Source of the DNA: Geminicoccaceae bacterium
Lineage (GTDB): Bacteria > Pseudomonadota > Alphaproteobacteria > Geminicoccales > Geminicoccaceae
Direction: 5' to 3'
Assembly (NCBI GenBank): GCA_023512415.1
Contig: JAILZQ010000002.1
Coordinates: 1-60,944 of the forward strand
Length of the DNA: 60,944 nt
Shown: positions 38,390 to 48,592 of the stretch, piece after piece
How positions within the stretch are numbered: the first letter of the stretch is position 1
Layout of the letters: each line of letters opens with the position of its first letter
Position numbers and translations under genes: made by a program
Notes under the pieces: model-generated
Told to the model about the DNA's origin: nothing
Database searches by the model: none
What the model saw: only the letters and a program-made list of their open reading frames with translations

Positions 38390-39667
38390 TCACCGCGGCG
38401 CGACGGCACCCTCGCGAGGCTCGCGCCGGGCGGCGTCGCGCCGGCCGAATCGGCGCTCCACATAATCTTCGACCATCGCCCGGAACTCCTGGGCGATGCG
38501 CTCGCCGCGCAGGGTCGCCACTTTCTTGCCGTCGACGAAGACCGGGGCGGCCGGGCTCTCCCCTGTGCCGGGCAAGGAGATGCCGATGTCGGCGTGCTTG
38601 CTCTCGCCCGGGCCGTTGACGATGCAGCCCATGACCGCGACGTTCAAGTTCTCGACCCCCGGATAGCGCGTCTTCCAGACCGGCATCTGGGCGGCGAGCC
38701 AGCCTTGGATGTCGGCGGCGAGCTCCTGGAAGAAGGTGCTCGTGGTCCGTCCGCAGCCCGGGCAGGCGGCGACCTGTGGGGTGAAGGAGCGCAACCCGAG
38801 CGATTGCAGGATCTGCTGGCAGACTTGAACCTCGAGCGTGCGTGGCTCGCCCGGCGCCGGGGTCAAGGAGCAGCGGATCGTGTCGCCGATGCCTTCCTGC
38901 AGGAGGAGCGAGAGGGCGGCGGTCGTGGCGACGATGCCTTTCACACCCATGCCGGCCTCGGTGAGGCCGAGATGCAGGGCATAGGAGGAGCGCCGGGCGA
39001 GCTCGCGATAGACCGCGACCATGTCCTGCACCCGGCTGACTTTGGCCGAGATCACGATGCGGTCGGCCGGCAAGCCGATCCGCTCGGCGTGCGCGGCACT
39101 CTCGAGTGCCGAGCGGACGAGCGCCTCGCGCAGGACGAACTCGGCCGGCTGCGGGTCCGGCCGGGCGGCGTTGGCGTCCATGAGCCGGGCGGCGAGGTTC
39201 TGATCGAGCGAGCCCCAATTGACCCCGATCCGGACCGGCCGGTCGTGGCGTAGGGCGGCCTCGATCATCTGCTCGAACTGACGGTCGCGCTTGTCGCCGA
39301 AGCCCACGTTGCCGGGGTTGATCCGGAGCTTGGCGAGGCAGCGGCCGAGCTCCGGCACTTCCGCGAGGAGCCGGTGACCGTTGTAGTGGAAGTCGCCGAC
39401 GAGCGGCAGCTCGCGGAAGCCCATGAGGTCGAGCCGGTCGCGGATGATCGGCACGGCCCGCGCCGCCGCCTCGTTGTTGACCGTGATCCGGACGATCTCG
39501 GAGCCGGCGCGGGCGAGCTCGACGATCTGCTCGGTGGTGGCGTCGGGATCGGCCGTGTCGGTGTTGGTCATCGACTGGACGACGATCGGTGCGCCGCCGC
39601 CGATCGTGACGGTTCCGACCCGCACGGCGTGCGTCCGGTGCCGGCGGATCTCGGCGAGTGCGACCAT
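38390..39667 (-). CDS. ispG: 4-hydroxy-3-methylbut-2-enyl-diphosphate synthase
   Basis: [90 protein letters not shown]. Confidence 0.96.
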   Translation of the reverse strand: MVALAEIRRHRTHAVRVGTVTIGGGAPIVVQSMTNTDTADPDATTEQIVELARAGSEIVRITVNNEAAARAVPIIRDRLDLMGFRELPLVGDFHYNGHRLLAEVPELGRCLAKLRINPGNVGFGDKRDRQFEQMIEAALRHDRPVRIGVNWGSLDQNLAARLMDANAARPDPQPAEFVLREALVRSALESAAHAERIGLPADRIVISAKVSRVQDMVAVYRELARRSSYALHLGLTEAGMGVKGIVATTAALSLLLQEGIGDTIRCSLTPAPGEPRTLEVQVCQQILQSLGLRSFTPQVAACPGCGRTTSTFFQELAADIQGWLAAQMPVWKTRYPGVENLNVAVMGCIVNGPGESKHADIGISLPGTGESPAAPVFVDGKKVATLRGERIAQEFRAMVEDYVERRFGRRDAARREPREGAVAPR

Positions 39668-39708
39668 GGCCTCCTCCCGCGCCTACCGGGCCCGCCGAGC
39701 GGGTCGCC

Positions 39709-40782
39709 TCACTCCTGGGCGAGGCGGGCGCGCAGCGAGCCGGGTGCGAGCGGAACGTCCCGCAACACCTTGCCGCTTTCGCCGAGCACGCCCAGCGATC
39801 GACCGTCGACCACGACCTCGATCCCCCCGGCATTGCCGGTCCAGAGCGCCAAGTCGTCGCGCTCCGGCACGACCAGCCGATCGCCGGGCTCGAGCGTCCG
39901 GGTGCGGACATAATCGCGGCCGGTGCTGCGGATCTGCACCCAGGCGCTCTCCCGGGCGACCAGGACCACCCGAGCTTGGCTCTCGGCCGGGTTCGGCTCG
40001 CGCGTGGCCCGGGTCCGTTCGCCGTCGAGTGCGGCCAAGAGGGCGGCCGGCGACGGTCCGTTCGAACCGGGCCGCGCCTGGCTTTCGGCCGCCAAGGCGC
40101 CGGTCGTACCACGACCCGGTGGTGGCGGGATCGGCGCGTGGATCCCTTCCTCGGGCTCGGAGGCCTGGAGAGCCAAGAGCTCGGTGTGGTCGACCGGCGG
40201 CGGTGCGGGGGCGGACCCCCGCGCGGCTGCCGGGGCCGCCGGCGCGGACGCCGCCGAACGGTTCGGCGCGGAGGGTGGAACCGTCGGCGGCCCGGCGATC
40301 ATCTCACCGGCCAGCCGGCCGAGCTCGCCCGGCACCGCGGCCACCCGCTCGAGCACCGGCTGATCACGCCAAAGCATGTGCCAGCTGCCGTAGAGCACGC
40401 CCAGGAGGAGGATCGAGGCGGCGATCACGAGCCCGGCCGGCCGTCGGTCGTCGTGCGCCCGCGGCACGACGAGCTCGGGGGCGGGCGGGGTGGCATCGAA
40501 GGTCTCCTTGACGAGCCGAACCACCTCGGCACCGTCGAAGCCCAGATAGTCCGCGTAGCTCCGCAGGAAACCCAGGGCATAGGGCCGCCCCGGGGTGAGC
40601 GAGAGATCGCCTTCCTCGAGGGCGAACAAGTAGGAGGGCTTGATCCGCAGCGCCTGGGCGACCGCGTAAAGGTCCTCGCCGCGCGCCTGGCGAGCTTCGC
40701 GGAGGGCTCCACCGATCTGCCGGAGTCGGTCGGCGCGCGTGTCGTGAACGTCCGCGGTCTGACGGCTGACTCGACTGCTCAT
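39709..40782 (-). CDS. rodZ: RodZ-like helix-turn-helix/single-TM protein with DUF4115-type C-terminal domain
   Basis: IGGALREARQARGEDLYAVAQALRIKPSYLFALEEGDLSLTPGRPYALGFLRSYADYLGFD; TM; C-terminal ESAWVQIRSTGRDYVRTRTLEPGDRLVVP. Confidence 0.85.
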   Translation of the reverse strand: MSSRVSRQTADVHDTRADRLRQIGGALREARQARGEDLYAVAQALRIKPSYLFALEEGDLSLTPGRPYALGFLRSYADYLGFDGAEVVRLVKETFDATPPAPELVVPRAHDDRRPAGLVIAASILLLGVLYGSWHMLWRDQPVLERVAAVPGELGRLAGEMIAGPPTVPPSAPNRSAASAPAAPAAARGSAPAPPPVDHTELLALQASEPEEGIHAPIPPPPGRGTTGALAAESQARPGSNGPSPAALLAALDGERTRATREPNPAESQARVVLVARESAWVQIRSTGRDYVRTRTLEPGDRLVVPERDDLALWTGNAGGIEVVVDGRSLGVLGESGKVLRDVPLAPGSLRARLAQE

Positions 40783-40896
40783 GGCCGGTCCGAGGTCGCG
40801 AGGAGGCGGACGCTAGGAGGGCTCCCGCCCGAACAGATAGCAGAGGCGCGGGCCGACGCCAAACGCTCCCGCCCGTGCGGCATCGCCGCATATGCT

Positions 40897-43236
40897 TCAG
40901 GTGGGGACGCTCGTGCCGGGCGGCAACACCACCTCGTGGTCGACCGCCCAAGCCGCCAGACGTCGGCGGAGCGACCGGTCGGGCAGCTGGAGGAGGGGCT
41001 CGAGGTAGGCCGCGAGTCGGCCCGCGTCGAGCGAGCGGATGGTGGCCTTGACCGCGCCGATCTCGGAGGGCGAGACCGACAATCGGCGGATGCCGAGGCC
41101 GACGAGCGCCATGGCCTCGAGCGGCCGGCTCGCCATTTCGCCGCAGAGGGTCAAGGGCACCCCGGCCGCCCGGCAGCGCTCGACCAGGTCGCGCAGGAGG
41201 GCGAGCGAGGCCGGGGCGAGCACGTCGTAGCGCTCGGCCAGCGTCGGATTGCCGCGGTCGCAGGCGAACAGGAACTGCAGGAGGTCGTTCGAGCCGACCG
41301 AGACGAAGTCGACCTCGCGCAGCAGCGCGTCGAGTTGCCAGAAGAGGGCCGGCACCTCGAACATCACGCCGACCTCGAGCCGCGCCGGCCGCTGTCGGCC
41401 GCGGGCCTCGAGCCGCTCGACCTCCCGCAGGAGCAGGCGTCGGGCGGCCGTGAACTCGGCCACTTCGGCGACCATCGGGAACATCACCGAGAGCGGCCGG
41501 CCGTCGGCGGCGGCGAGCAGCGCGCGCAATTGGTCGCGCAGCAGCGCCGGCCGGTCTAGGGCGATCCGGATCGCCCGCCAGCCCAGCGCCGGGTTCTCCT
41601 CGGCCGGCGCCCGCCAATAGGGGAGGTGCTTGTCGCTGCCGATGTCGAGGGTGCGGAAGACCACCCGGCGGCCCTCGGCGAGGTCGAGCACGCGGCGGTA
41701 GACCTCGGTCTGCTCCTCGACCGAAGGCCAGCTCGGCCGGGTCATGAAGCCGAGCTCGGTGCGGAACAGACCGATCCCCGCGGCCCCGCTCTCGGCGAGC
41801 GCGGGCAGATCGGCGAGGAAGGCGGCGTTGAGCCCGACCCAGACCTCGATCCCGTCGCGGGTGGTGGCCGGCAGATCCTTGAGCGCTGCGAGCTGGCGGA
41901 GGCGCTCCTTGCGCGCCTGGACGGTCCGGGCGAAGGCTTGGAGCACGTCCTCGCTCGGCCGCAGGAAGACGACCCCGTTCTCGGCGTCGAGGGCGACCGG
42001 GTCGCCGGGCTCGAACAGCGCCATGGCCCCGCTCACCCGACCGACCAGCGGCACGCCCAAGGCACGGGCGACGATCGTCACGTGCGCGGTCTTGGAGCCC
42101 TCCTCGAGGATGATTCCCTTGAGCCGCCGGCGGTCGTACTCGATCAGCTCGGCCGCCGACAGGTTGCGGGCGATCAAGATGCAATCCTCCGGCACCGCCG
42201 CCGGGTCGTGCGCGCTGCTCCGCCCGGAGAGATGCAAGAGCAGCCGGTTGGCCAGATCGTCGAGGTCGAGCAGCCGCTCCTTGAGGTAGGGGTCGGCGGC
42301 GTGGCCGATCCTGAGCCGGGTCTGCTCCTGGATCCGGCGGACCGCCGCCTCGGCGGAGAGGCCGGTGTCGATCGCCTCGCGGATCCGCCGCAACCATCCG
42401 GCGTCGTCGGCGAACATGCGATAGGCCTCGAGCACCTCGCGATGCTCGCCCGAGGCCAGGTCGGCGCGCGCCAGCATCCGGTCGAGCGAAGCGCGCAGCG
42501 CCGCCATCGCCTGTTCGAGGCGGGCCCGTTCGGCCGCCGGATCGTCGGCCAAGAGCCGATCGATCTCGATCCGCGGCGCGTGCAGCCAGGCGCGGCCCAC
42601 GGCGATCCCCTCGACCAGCCGCAGCGCCTCGAGCCGCTGCCGCTCGGGGACGAGTCCGCCGAGATCGGTGTAGCGCTCGCGGTCGACGATCCCGCCCGAG
42701 GCGAACATCTCGGCGAGAACCGAGGCGATGATCTGCATCGCGTCGATCTCGTCCTCGCTGTACTGGCGGCGGGCGGTGTTCTGGATGGTGAGGACGCCGA
42801 CCACCCGGCCCGAGCGGACGATCGGCACCCCCAGCATCGAATGGTAGATCTCTTCCCGCGTCTCCGGCCGATAGACGAAGTTGGGATGGCTCTGGGCGTC
42901 GGCGGTGTTGATCACGTCGCCGGTGGCGGCGATCGTGCCGACCAGGCCCTCGCCGACCCGCAGGCGGGTGCGGTGGACCGCCTCGCGGGCGAGACCTTCG
43001 GTGGCGAACAGCTCGAGGACGTCGCCCGCCCGTTGCACGTAGACCGAGCAGACCTCGGCCACGAGGTCGGCGGCGATCATCTTGACGATCTTGTCGAGCC
43101 GCTGCTGGGGACTCGTGGGCTCCGCCACTACGGCCACAAGCCGCCGCAAGAGCCGGCGGGCCGGGATCACCTCGCTCGGTCGCCGGCTTTCCGGGGCGGA
43201 CTCGCCTCCCGCCCAGCCGCCGATCGGCTGGCTCAC
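40897..43236 (-). CDS. ptsP: Phosphoenolpyruvate--protein phosphotransferase, nitrogen PTS EI with GAF domain
   Basis: N-terminal GAF domain (HSMLGVPIVRSGRVVGVLTIQN), EI motif EEGSKTAHVTIVARALGVPLVGR, VGIGLFRTELGFMTR-like IGLFRTELGF, SVGSNDLLQFLFACDRGN, TLCGEMASRPLEAMALVGLGIRRLS. Confidence 0.96.
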   Translation of the reverse strand: MSQPIGGWAGGESAPESRRPSEVIPARRLLRRLVAVVAEPTSPQQRLDKIVKMIAADLVAEVCSVYVQRAGDVLELFATEGLAREAVHRTRLRVGEGLVGTIAATGDVINTADAQSHPNFVYRPETREEIYHSMLGVPIVRSGRVVGVLTIQNTARRQYSEDEIDAMQIIASVLAEMFASGGIVDRERYTDLGGLVPERQRLEALRLVEGIAVGRAWLHAPRIEIDRLLADDPAAERARLEQAMAALRASLDRMLARADLASGEHREVLEAYRMFADDAGWLRRIREAIDTGLSAEAAVRRIQEQTRLRIGHAADPYLKERLLDLDDLANRLLLHLSGRSSAHDPAAVPEDCILIARNLSAAELIEYDRRRLKGIILEEGSKTAHVTIVARALGVPLVGRVSGAMALFEPGDPVALDAENGVVFLRPSEDVLQAFARTVQARKERLRQLAALKDLPATTRDGIEVWVGLNAAFLADLPALAESGAAGIGLFRTELGFMTRPSWPSVEEQTEVYRRVLDLAEGRRVVFRTLDIGSDKHLPYWRAPAEENPALGWRAIRIALDRPALLRDQLRALLAAADGRPLSVMFPMVAEVAEFTAARRLLLREVERLEARGRQRPARLEVGVMFEVPALFWQLDALLREVDFVSVGSNDLLQFLFACDRGNPTLAERYDVLAPASLALLRDLVERCRAAGVPLTLCGEMASRPLEAMALVGLGIRRLSVSPSEIGAVKATIRSLDAGRLAAYLEPLLQLPDRSLRRRLAAWAVDHEVVLPPGTSVPT

Positions 43237-44288
43237 CCTGCGATCGCCACCCTCGGGCGGCGCTCCCCGAGGCGGCCGAGCGCCTCGTTGGCCTGTTCGA
43301 CGAGCTCGGCCAAGATCGCGGCCACGGGCTGGATCCGGGTGACCATCCCGACGCTCTGCCCGGCCATCAGCGAGCCGTTCTCCACGTCGCCGTCGATCAC
43401 CGCGCGTTTGAGCGCCCCGGCCCAGAAATGCTCGATCGCGAGCGAGGCCTCCTCGAAGGAGAGCTCGCCGCGACGGTACCGGCCGATCACCTCGTGCTGG
43501 GTCTCGACGAACCGCCGGGTCCCGGCGTTGGCCAGAGCGCGGACCGGGATCACCTTGAACTGCGGGTCGACCTGCACCGAGACCACGGCGTCGCGCGCGG
43601 CCGCCCGCACGAACGCCTGCTTGAAGGCGGGATGGGCGATCGACTCGCTCGCGCAGACGAACACGGTGCCCATCTGCACCCCGGCCGCCCCCATCAGGAG
43701 ATAGGCGGCGATCATCCCGCCGTGGCCGATCCCGCCGGCCACGAACACCGGGACCTCGCGGACCACCGGCAGGATCTCCTGGGCGAGCACCGAGGTGGCG
43801 ACCGGCCCCACGTGACCGCCGGCCTCGTGGCCCTCGACGATCAGCGCGCCGACTCCCTGTCGGACCAGCTTCTTGGCGATCGCCGCGGCCGGCGCGAAGG
43901 CCATCACCTCGAGCCCGGCGGCCTTGATCCGGGCGATCGCCTCGCGCGGCGGCAGGCCACCCGCGAGCACCACGTGGCTCACCCGACGGTCGATGCAGAC
44001 GCGCACGAGCTCGTCGAGGGCGGGGTGCATGACGATCAGGTTGACGCCGAACGGCCGGTCGGTGAGCGCCCGGGTGGCGTCGATCTCGGCGGCCAGGGCC
44101 TCGGGCGGCATCGAGCCGCAGGCGAGCACGCCGAACCCGCCGGCATTCGAGATCGCCGAGACCAGGTGCCGCTCGCTGACCCAGGTCATCGCACCACCCA
44201 GGAGCGCGAGCTCGCAGCCCAGGAAACGGCGGCCGCGCTCCCAGAGCGAATCCAGGAGCGCGCAGGGGCGGCCGACCGGCACCGTCAT
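43233..44288 (-). CDS. Nitronate monooxygenase/NPD-FabK-like flavoprotein
   Basis: LALLGGAMTWVSERHLVSAISNAGGFGVLACGSM, ALIVEGHEAGGHVGPVAT, VPVFVAGGIGHGGMIAAYLLMGAAGVQMGTVFVCASES. Confidence 0.92.
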   Translation of the reverse strand: MTVPVGRPCALLDSLWERGRRFLGCELALLGGAMTWVSERHLVSAISNAGGFGVLACGSMPPEALAAEIDATRALTDRPFGVNLIVMHPALDELVRVCIDRRVSHVVLAGGLPPREAIARIKAAGLEVMAFAPAAAIAKKLVRQGVGALIVEGHEAGGHVGPVATSVLAQEILPVVREVPVFVAGGIGHGGMIAAYLLMGAAGVQMGTVFVCASESIAHPAFKQAFVRAAARDAVVSVQVDPQFKVIPVRALANAGTRRFVETQHEVIGRYRRGELSFEEASLAIEHFWAGALKRAVIDGDVENGSLMAGQSVGMVTRIQPVAAILAELVEQANEALGRLGERRPRVAIAG

Positions 44289-44289
44289 C

Positions 44290-45513
44290 TCAGGTCGCGT
44301 CGAGGCCGTAGGCGCTGTGCAGCGCCCGGAGCGCGAGCTCGGTGTACTCGTCGGCGATCAACACGCTGATCTTGATCTCCGAGGTCGAGATCGCCTGGAT
44401 GTTGATACCCTTGTCGGCGAGCGTCTGGAACATCCGATGGGCGATGCCGGCATGGCTGCGCATGCCCACCCCGATCACCGAGATCTTGACCACGTTCGGG
44501 TCGGCCACCAGGCGTTCGAAGCCGATCCGCTCCTTGACCCGGGCGAGCACCGCCTCGGCACGCGGCAGGTCGGCCTTGCTCACGGTGAAGGTGATGTTGG
44601 CGAAGCGGCCGTCGCGCGAGACCGACTGCACGATCATGTCGACGTTGATGTTGGCCTCGGCCAAGGGGCCGAACAGCGCGGCGGCGACACCCGGCCGGTC
44701 CTCGACCTGCTGGACGGTGATCCGCGCCTCGTTGCGGCTGTAGGCGATCCCGCTGACGATCTGACTTTCCACGATCTCGTCCTCGTCCACGACCAGGGTG
44801 CCCGGCCGGTCCTCGAAGCTCGAGAGGACCTGCACGCGGACCCGATGCTGCATGGCCAGCGCGACCGAGCGGGTCTCGAGCACCTTGGCCCCGACCGAGG
44901 CCATCTCGAGCATCTCCTCGTAGGTGATCCGCTCGAGCTTCCGTGCCTTGGCGACGATCCGCGGGTCGGTCGTGTAGACCCCGTCGACGTCGGTGTAGAT
45001 GTCGCAGCGCTCGGCCTGCAGGGCGGCGGCGAGCGCCACGGCGGAGGTGTCCGAGCCGCCGCGGCCGAGGGTGGTCACCCGTCCGTCCGGGCCGATCCCC
45101 TGGAAGCCGGCCACCACCGCGACCTTGCCCTCGGCGAGACAGGCCTGCACCGCCTGCGGCTCGACCGCCAGGATCCGGGCCTTGCCGTGCGCGCCGTCGG
45201 TCCGCACGCCCGCCTGCCAGCCGAGGAAGGAACGGGCGGGCACGCCGAGGGTCTGCAGGGCGATCGCCACGAGGCCGATGGTGATCGGCTCGCCCGAGGA
45301 GACGACCTGGTCGTACTCGGCCGGATCGTAGCCCGCCGGATCGAGGCCGTGGACCCAGGCGACCAGCTGGTTGGTGGTGCCGGCCATCGCCGAGACCACG
45401 ACCGCCACCCGATGGCCTTCGTCGACCGCGCGCTTGATGCGTCGCGCCACGTTGCGGATGCGGTCTAGATCGGCGACCGACGTGCCGCCATATTTCTGGA
45501 CGAGCAGGGCCAA
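44290..45513 (-). CDS. lysC: Aspartate kinase
   Basis: [75 protein letters not shown], two ACT domains; TTG start at 45513 proposed. Confidence 0.96.
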   Translation of the reverse strand: MALLVQKYGGTSVADLDRIRNVARRIKRAVDEGHRVAVVVSAMAGTTNQLVAWVHGLDPAGYDPAEYDQVVSSGEPITIGLVAIALQTLGVPARSFLGWQAGVRTDGAHGKARILAVEPQAVQACLAEGKVAVVAGFQGIGPDGRVTTLGRGGSDTSAVALAAALQAERCDIYTDVDGVYTTDPRIVAKARKLERITYEEMLEMASVGAKVLETRSVALAMQHRVRVQVLSSFEDRPGTLVVDEDEIVESQIVSGIAYSRNEARITVQQVEDRPGVAAALFGPLAEANINVDMIVQSVSRDGRFANITFTVSKADLPRAEAVLARVKERIGFERLVADPNVVKISVIGVGMRSHAGIAHRMFQTLADKGINIQAISTSEIKISVLIADEYTELALRALHSAYGLDAT

Positions 45514-45630
45514 GGGATCGTCTCGCGCTCCGCCGCGTCGGGCGGCCGCAGCCGCTCCGGGGACGCGGGCCTCGAAGTCGCGGTTCTCGTACAAGCGGAC
45601 GAACCCGGGGGCAAGGTCGAGGAGTCCGCG

Positions 45631-46377
45631 GTGGCCGGCACCGTCGATCGAGCCGAACTCGACAAGTTCCAGGCGATGGCGGCCCGCTGGTGGGACCCGC
45701 ACGGGCCGTTGCGGCCCCTCCACTTGATGAACCCGGTCAGGATCGACTGGCTCTTGCAGCAATGCCGCACGCATCTGCCCTGGGCCGGTGGCCGACGTCC
45801 ACTCGGCGGGCTCACGGTGCTCGACGTCGGCTGCGGCGGCGGGCTCTTAGCCGAGCCCTTGGCCCGGCTCGGTGCCACGGTCACCGGGATCGACCCGGAA
45901 CCGGCCAACCTCGAGGTGGCGGCCGAGCACGCCCGCGCCGCGGGACTGGCGATCGAGTACCGGGCGGCGACCGCCGAAGAAGTCGCCGCCGAGGGCCGAC
46001 GCTTCGACCTCGTGACCGCCCTCGAAGTGGTCGAACACGTGCCCGACCCGGATGGCTTCGTGCGGGCCTTGGCGGCGACCACCCGACCGGGTGGCCTCGT
46101 CGTCTTGTCGACGCTCTCGCGCACGTTCGCGGCCTGGGTGGCGGCGATCGTCGCGGCCGAGTACCTGCTCGGCTGGCTGCCCAGGGGGACCCACGCGTGG
46201 GGCCGGTTCTTGAAGCCCTCCGAGCTCGCCGCCCGGGCGCGCGCGGTGGGCCTCCGACCGGTCGGGCTCACCGGTCTCGCCTACGAGCCGGCCTTCGAGC
46301 GGTTCACGACGTGCCGTGATCCCGCGATCAACTACATGCTCGCGGCGGTCCGCGACCCGGTCGGCGGCAACGCGTAA
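45631..46377 (+). CDS. ubiG: Bifunctional ubiquinone biosynthesis O-methyltransferase
   Basis: [67 protein letters not shown]. Confidence 0.95.
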   Translation: MAGTVDRAELDKFQAMAARWWDPHGPLRPLHLMNPVRIDWLLQQCRTHLPWAGGRRPLGGLTVLDVGCGGGLLAEPLARLGATVTGIDPEPANLEVAAEHARAAGLAIEYRAATAEEVAAEGRRFDLVTALEVVEHVPDPDGFVRALAATTRPGGLVVLSTLSRTFAAWVAAIVAAEYLLGWLPRGTHAWGRFLKPSELAARARAVGLRPVGLTGLAYEPAFERFTTCRDPAINYMLAAVRDPVGGNA

Positions 46378-47213
46378 CCGAGGGCCGGATCGAGCCGCTC
46401 GGCCACCAGTCGGTCGAGCCCGGCCACGACCTCGCCCGGCAGTTCGTCGCGGTAGCCGCCGACCTTGCCGCGGCGGACTTTGAAGCTTGCGGGATCGGCC
46501 GGGTCGCGCGCCTGCAGCTTCTCGGTGCGGAAGAAGCCCGTGCGCTCTTTTTCCTTGAGCGAGTCGAAGGAGGCGAAGGCGACCGCGCGCTCGAGGACTT
46601 CGGGCGGCGCCGAGAGCCCGAGGAACTCCACGATCCGAGCGAGCTCCTCGCTCGTCCGGGCGCGCAGGTCCTCGTAGCGGACCAAGTGGGCGCGCGGATG
46701 GGTCCGGGCGATCGCCACCCAGCGCTCGAGGAAGTCGACCACGCTCGGCAGGCCGAAGCTCGGGTCGGTGGCGAAGGTGGCGAGGTCGACCCTGCTCATG
46801 TCCTCCGGCAGGCCCAGCCGGGCGCGGGTGCGCGGGGTCGAGCGGCGAGCGTGGTGATGGTACCAGGAGACGATCACGTCGCGCGGGTCGCGGACCAGGA
46901 GGAGGAGCCGCCGGTCGCGGACCAGCTCGGGAAGACGGCGCCGGATCGGCACGGGCTCGTTGCGCTCGTGCGTCGCGAAGAGCTTCGGGATCGCGGGGTC
47001 CAGACGGTGGAAATTGTCGCCCTCCCAGAGCTCGTCCGCCGGCACGCCGCGAGTCAGGTGGAGGACGTGGGAGATCAGCGCCACGAGCCAGGTCCGGCCC
47101 GACTTCGCGTGGCTCACCAGGACGAGGTCGGCGGCCTCGAGCTCGGGCAGCCGCTTGCGGGTGCGCCGGCGCTCGTCCTTGTGCCGCCGCCAGAGCTCGA
47201 GCAGGCCCCTCAC
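46332..47213 (-). CDS. PAPS-dependent sulfotransferase domain protein
   Basis: 5'-PSB-like VSHAKSGRTWLVALISHVL, 3'-PB-like LLVRDPRDVIVSWYHHHARR, HLVRYEDLRARTSEELARIVEFLGL. Confidence 0.88.
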   Translation of the reverse strand: MRGLLELWRRHKDERRRTRKRLPELEAADLVLVSHAKSGRTWLVALISHVLHLTRGVPADELWEGDNFHRLDPAIPKLFATHERNEPVPIRRRLPELVRDRRLLLLVRDPRDVIVSWYHHHARRSTPRTRARLGLPEDMSRVDLATFATDPSFGLPSVVDFLERWVAIARTHPRAHLVRYEDLRARTSEELARIVEFLGLSAPPEVLERAVAFASFDSLKEKERTGFFRTEKLQARDPADPASFKVRRGKVGGYRDELPGEVVAGLDRLVAERLDPALGYALPPTGSRTAASM

Positions 47214-47932
47214 GCGGCCGCTCCCTCGGCGGCCCCGCTCAGGAGCGGCAGGCCCGTGCGTTCGTGGACCACGGGCTCGCTCGTCCAGAGGTCCGAGCGC
47301 AGCGTGGCGAGCCGGCGGAGGATCGCGAGGTCGGTCGGGGCGTGCGCGCTCACGGCATTGCCGCGCTCGGCGATCAACGGGTTGTCGCCATAGGCGTGGG
47401 TCAAGGTGAAGTCGAAGCCGGCCATGACGACCCGGCCCCAGCGGCGCTCCCCGAGCCCCACGGCGACCGCGAGCAGCCCCGTCGAAGGCTGTTTGCGGGC
47501 GATCGCCTCGGCCACCTCGGGATCACCCCCGCAGAGCTCGAGGACCAGGTCGTGGTAGAAGCGGGCGGGTCGGCTCACGAGCTCCTCGTAGCGATAGTCG
47601 AGCGCGCGCAGCCGGCGGCGCAGCTCGCCGACCGACATTTTGCGCATCTTGAAAGCGGCGATCGCCCGCGCGAGCGGCCCACCGCCGTCCGCCTTGGGCC
47701 TACGGACGTGGTAGAGGCGGCCGGTCCGGAGCCCCGCGAGCCGGCGCAAGGAATGCTCGTCGGACGCTTTGCCCGAGGTGAGCACGGCGGTCACCACGGT
47801 GAAGGCCGGGTCGGGCAGCCCCAGGGCGCGGGCGGAGAAGCCCGAGGCGTTGGCGCAGGCCACGGCGTCGATCGCCGCACGCGGCGGCAGGACGGGCGCG
47901 GGCTTCGAGCCGAGGACGAGGAGCGTGGCCAC
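47210..47932 (-). CDS. Putative glycosyltransferase with sialyltransferase-like (GT42/GT29-like) motifs
   Basis: LLVLGSKPAPVLPPRAAIDAVACANASGFSARALGLPDPAFTVVTA; RKQPSTGLLAVAVGLGERRWGRVVMAGFDFTLTHAYGDNP; SAHAPTDLAILRRLATLRSDLWTSEP. Overlaps the sulfotransferase start. Confidence 0.55.
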   Translation of the reverse strand: MATLLVLGSKPAPVLPPRAAIDAVACANASGFSARALGLPDPAFTVVTAVLTSGKASDEHSLRRLAGLRTGRLYHVRRPKADGGGPLARAIAAFKMRKMSVGELRRRLRALDYRYEELVSRPARFYHDLVLELCGGDPEVAEAIARKQPSTGLLAVAVGLGERRWGRVVMAGFDFTLTHAYGDNPLIAERGNAVSAHAPTDLAILRRLATLRSDLWTSEPVVHERTGLPLLSGAAEGAAA

Positions 47933-47941
47933 GGCCCGTGC

Positions 47942-48592
47942 TCAGCGGCCGGAAGGGCGGGCGGGGCTCGGCCGGCGGGCGGCATGGGTCCGCTCCTCCG
48001 CGAGGACCGCCTCGGCGAGCGTGCGGGCGAGGGCACCCAGGGCCCGGCTCATCGCCGCCACCACGGGCTCCATGCCGGGGCCGGGCTCGACCGGCTCGCG
48101 CAGATGCGTGCGCTCGAGCCGCAGCGGCCGGTCGCCCACCCGGCCGAGGATCGACCAGCGCGCCTCGAGCTCGACCTCGACGCCATCTTGGGCCTCGAAG
48201 CGCAGGAGCTCGACGGCGATCCGCCAGTCCGGCTGGACCTCGCGATCGCTCGGCAGCTCGATCACCGCATCGGTCGCCAAAAGCCGTGCCAGGCTCTCGC
48301 GCAGCACCCGTCCGAGCATCACCTCGAAGCGCTCGCCCCAGCGGTCGAACTCGGCGAGCACGAGGCTCGTGCGCCCGCGGCGGCCGACGATCTCCGGCCG
48401 CCCCAGATAGTCGACCACCTCGAGCGGGCCGACGCCGAGAACGCGCGGCGGCCGGCGCTCGGCGCCGGGAAGCGGGCCCAGGGGCTCGACCGCGAGCAGG
48501 TGCAGGCGGCTCGGCGGCGAGGTGGCGCAGCCCGCGAGGACGAGCGCTGCGGCGAGCTCGAGGAGCGGCCGGCGCGCGTGGCGGTGGCTCAT
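47942..48592 (-). CDS. pqiC: PqiC/ABC-type transport auxiliary lipoprotein
   Basis: Lipobox LVLAGCATSP; YLGRPEIVGRRGRTSLVLAEFDRWGERFEVMLGRVLRESLA; downstream of pqiAB. Confidence 0.88.
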   Translation of the reverse strand: MSHRHARRPLLELAAALVLAGCATSPPSRLHLLAVEPLGPLPGAERRPPRVLGVGPLEVVDYLGRPEIVGRRGRTSLVLAEFDRWGERFEVMLGRVLRESLARLLATDAVIELPSDREVQPDWRIAVELLRFEAQDGVEVELEARWSILGRVGDRPLRLERTHLREPVEPGPGMEPVVAAMSRALGALARTLAEAVLAEERTHAARRPSPARPSGR

